NCBI GenBank assembly: GCA_000431135.1
Contig: HF987780.1
Coordinates: 1-5,919, forward strand
DNA: 5,919 nucleotides
Direction of reading: 5' to 3'
Source of the DNA: Clostridium sp. CAG:590
GTDB lineage: Bacteria; Bacillota; Clostridia; Lachnospirales; Lachnospiraceae
Of the stretch, positions 4,922 to 5,919 are shown piece by piece (position 1 is the first letter of the stretch; each line of letters begins with the position of its first letter). A program made the translations under genes and the position numbers. The notes under the pieces are model-generated. The model made no database searches. It saw nothing but the letters and a program-made list of their open reading frames with translations, and was not told the origin of the DNA.

Positions 4922-5919
4922 TTATTTCTTAATTCGCTGTTTCTTTCCTTTTACACCTTTTCTTTTTAAAAGTTTTTTATACGGTTTCAGTTTCTTAGAT
5001 GGCACTCTGACTACTGCTTTTGAATGAATCTTAGAAAATGCCCCCGAACCGACTGCCTTATTGGATAGTTTGGTTGTCTTGATCCGAATATCTTTTAATG
5101 ACTTACATCCATAAAATGCATTCTTTCCAATCTTCTCAACCTTTGAAGGAATCAATATCTTTTTTAGCGCTGTACATTTATAAAACGCCTTTGTTCCAAT
5201 TACTCTGATATTCTTACCAATCGTGATTTTTTTAAGCTTCTTACAACCGTTAAATGCCTTTGATTTAATCTCCGAAACATTATAAGTATGTCCATTCGAT
5301 TTGATCTGTGCCGGAATGCTCAAGCTTGTAATCTTCTTTTTGCCTGGTTTAACAAAAGCAACCGTACCGTCCTCCATCACGACATATTGATTCTTCTTGT
5401 ACCTTAATTTTGTTCCAACCTTAGCAGGCAGATTGTCGGTATTATCCTTAGCAAATAATTTCACATTCTTACTTGTCTCCTGAACCTTCTGCAATTGATA
5501 TGGATTGATCTTAACAAATGTTGGAGAATCACCATTTGTTACATACCATACAACCTGTCCTTCTGAATTCACGATTGGCGAACATTCCGACAAAGCTAAT
5601 GGTGTCTGATAAATTGCCGATGCCAGTTCACCATTCGGATTCAAAAGTACCATCTTTGTAACATAACCTCCGGCCTCTTCCGTCTTCTTGTTATAGCTAT
5701 ATTCCTCCCACATCAACAGGAACTGATTGTTATTAAGTTTCACTAACTTCGGTTGTCCGGTAGATGCATTGTCATTCTTGCTATGCGCTGTCACTACATT
5801 TTCATTAATAGTTCCCTTTTCTTTGTCTACTGATACAACCCAGGTATTGTAATTGACTGCATATGTTCCATCATTTCCGCATGTAGTAAGAAGAAAAGGC
5901 TTTCGTTTTGAAGTTTTAA
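4922..5919 (-). CDS. BspA-like leucine-rich-repeat surface protein, N-terminus outside window (partial)
   Basis: The frame stays open from the TAA at 4924-4922 to the window edge, giving the last 331 residues; a GTG at 5794 lies inside the gene and is not a credible start. The visible first half (fragment residues about 20-140) is beta-rich, with alternating strands such as NTWVVSVDKEKG, NNQFLLMWEEYS and GQVVWYVTNGDSPTFVKINP, suggesting blades of a propeller. From about 196 to 308 come BspA-type LRR_5 repeats with the pattern 'I...AF.GC..LK.I.I': starts near 217, 240, 263 and a degenerate one near 290. The tail (about 309-331) is dense in Lys and Arg and could contact anionic cell-wall polymers, though this is inference. 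Such proteins are normally secreted and surface-attached; a signal peptide would be in the missing part. Binding partner unknown. It probably precedes the small membrane gene in one transcript. Confidence 0.85.
   Translation of the reverse strand, partial: KTSKRKPFLLTTCGNDGTYAVNYNTWVVSVDKEKGTINENVVTAHSKNDNASTGQPKLVKLNNNQFLLMWEEYSYNKKTEEAGGYVTKMVLLNPNGELASAIYQTPLALSECSPIVNSEGQVVWYVTNGDSPTFVKINPYQLQKVQETSKNVKLFAKDNTDNLPAKVGTKLRYKKNQYVVMEDGTVAFVKPGKKKITSLSIPAQIKSNGHTYNVSEIKSKAFNGCKKLKKITIGKNIRVIGTKAFYKCTALKKILIPSKVEKIGKNAFYGCKSLKDIRIKTTKLSNKAVGSGAFSKIHSKAVVRVPSKKLKPYKKLLKRKGVKGKKQRIKK

Noticed and set aside
5792..5794. GTG as the start of the LRR protein
   Set aside because: The frame continues upstream without a stop to the window edge, with normal protein-like sequence and no ribosome binding site at the GTG, so the gene is partial.

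Overview
The window appears to come from an anaerobic, moderately AT-rich Firmicute of class Clostridia, most likely a Lachnospiraceae-type gut bacterium. This is inferred from four things: the strong GGAGG ribosome binding sites, a T-box-controlled tyrosyl-tRNA synthetase, a BspA-like leucine-rich-repeat surface protein, and a purine locus in which PurH is split and the cyclohydrolase is of the archaeal PurO type. Every supported gene lies on the minus strand, so transcription runs from high to low coordinates. No mobile element, CRISPR array, tRNA or rRNA was seen.

In transcription order: (1) 5919-4922 is the 3' part of a large gene for an extracellular protein with a propeller-like region, LRR_5 repeats and a very basic tail; its start lies outside the window. 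(2) 4873-4433 encodes a small protein with four predicted membrane helices. (3) At 4422-4280 there is a promoter, then a well-formed ZTP/ZMP (pfl) riboswitch and an intrinsic terminator whose stem takes over the 3' strand of the aptamer pseudoknot. (4) This controls purO (4218-3505), a stand-alone AICAR formyltransferase purH (3465-2287) and a membrane-anchored protein of unknown function (2280-1660). (5) A near-consensus promoter (1663-1635), whose -35 box contains the stop codon of that unknown gene, starts a tyrosine T-box leader (about 1628-1333). (6) The leader controls tyrS (1252-26), followed by a possible terminator stem at the window edge.

The central unit is a self-contained control circuit for the last two steps of purine synthesis. 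ZMP (AICAR) is the ligand expected to switch the riboswitch on. It is also the substrate of the formyltransferase encoded downstream, and PurO would close the ring of the product FAICAR to give IMP. A build-up of ZMP, for example when 10-formyl-tetrahydrofolate is short, should therefore induce the enzymes that remove it. The tyrS unit is a second RNA-controlled module: uncharged tRNA-Tyr reads a UAC specifier and a UGGU bulge to prevent termination. No terminator is visible between the purine operon and the T-box leader, so the T-box terminator probably also stops transcripts running through from the purine genes.
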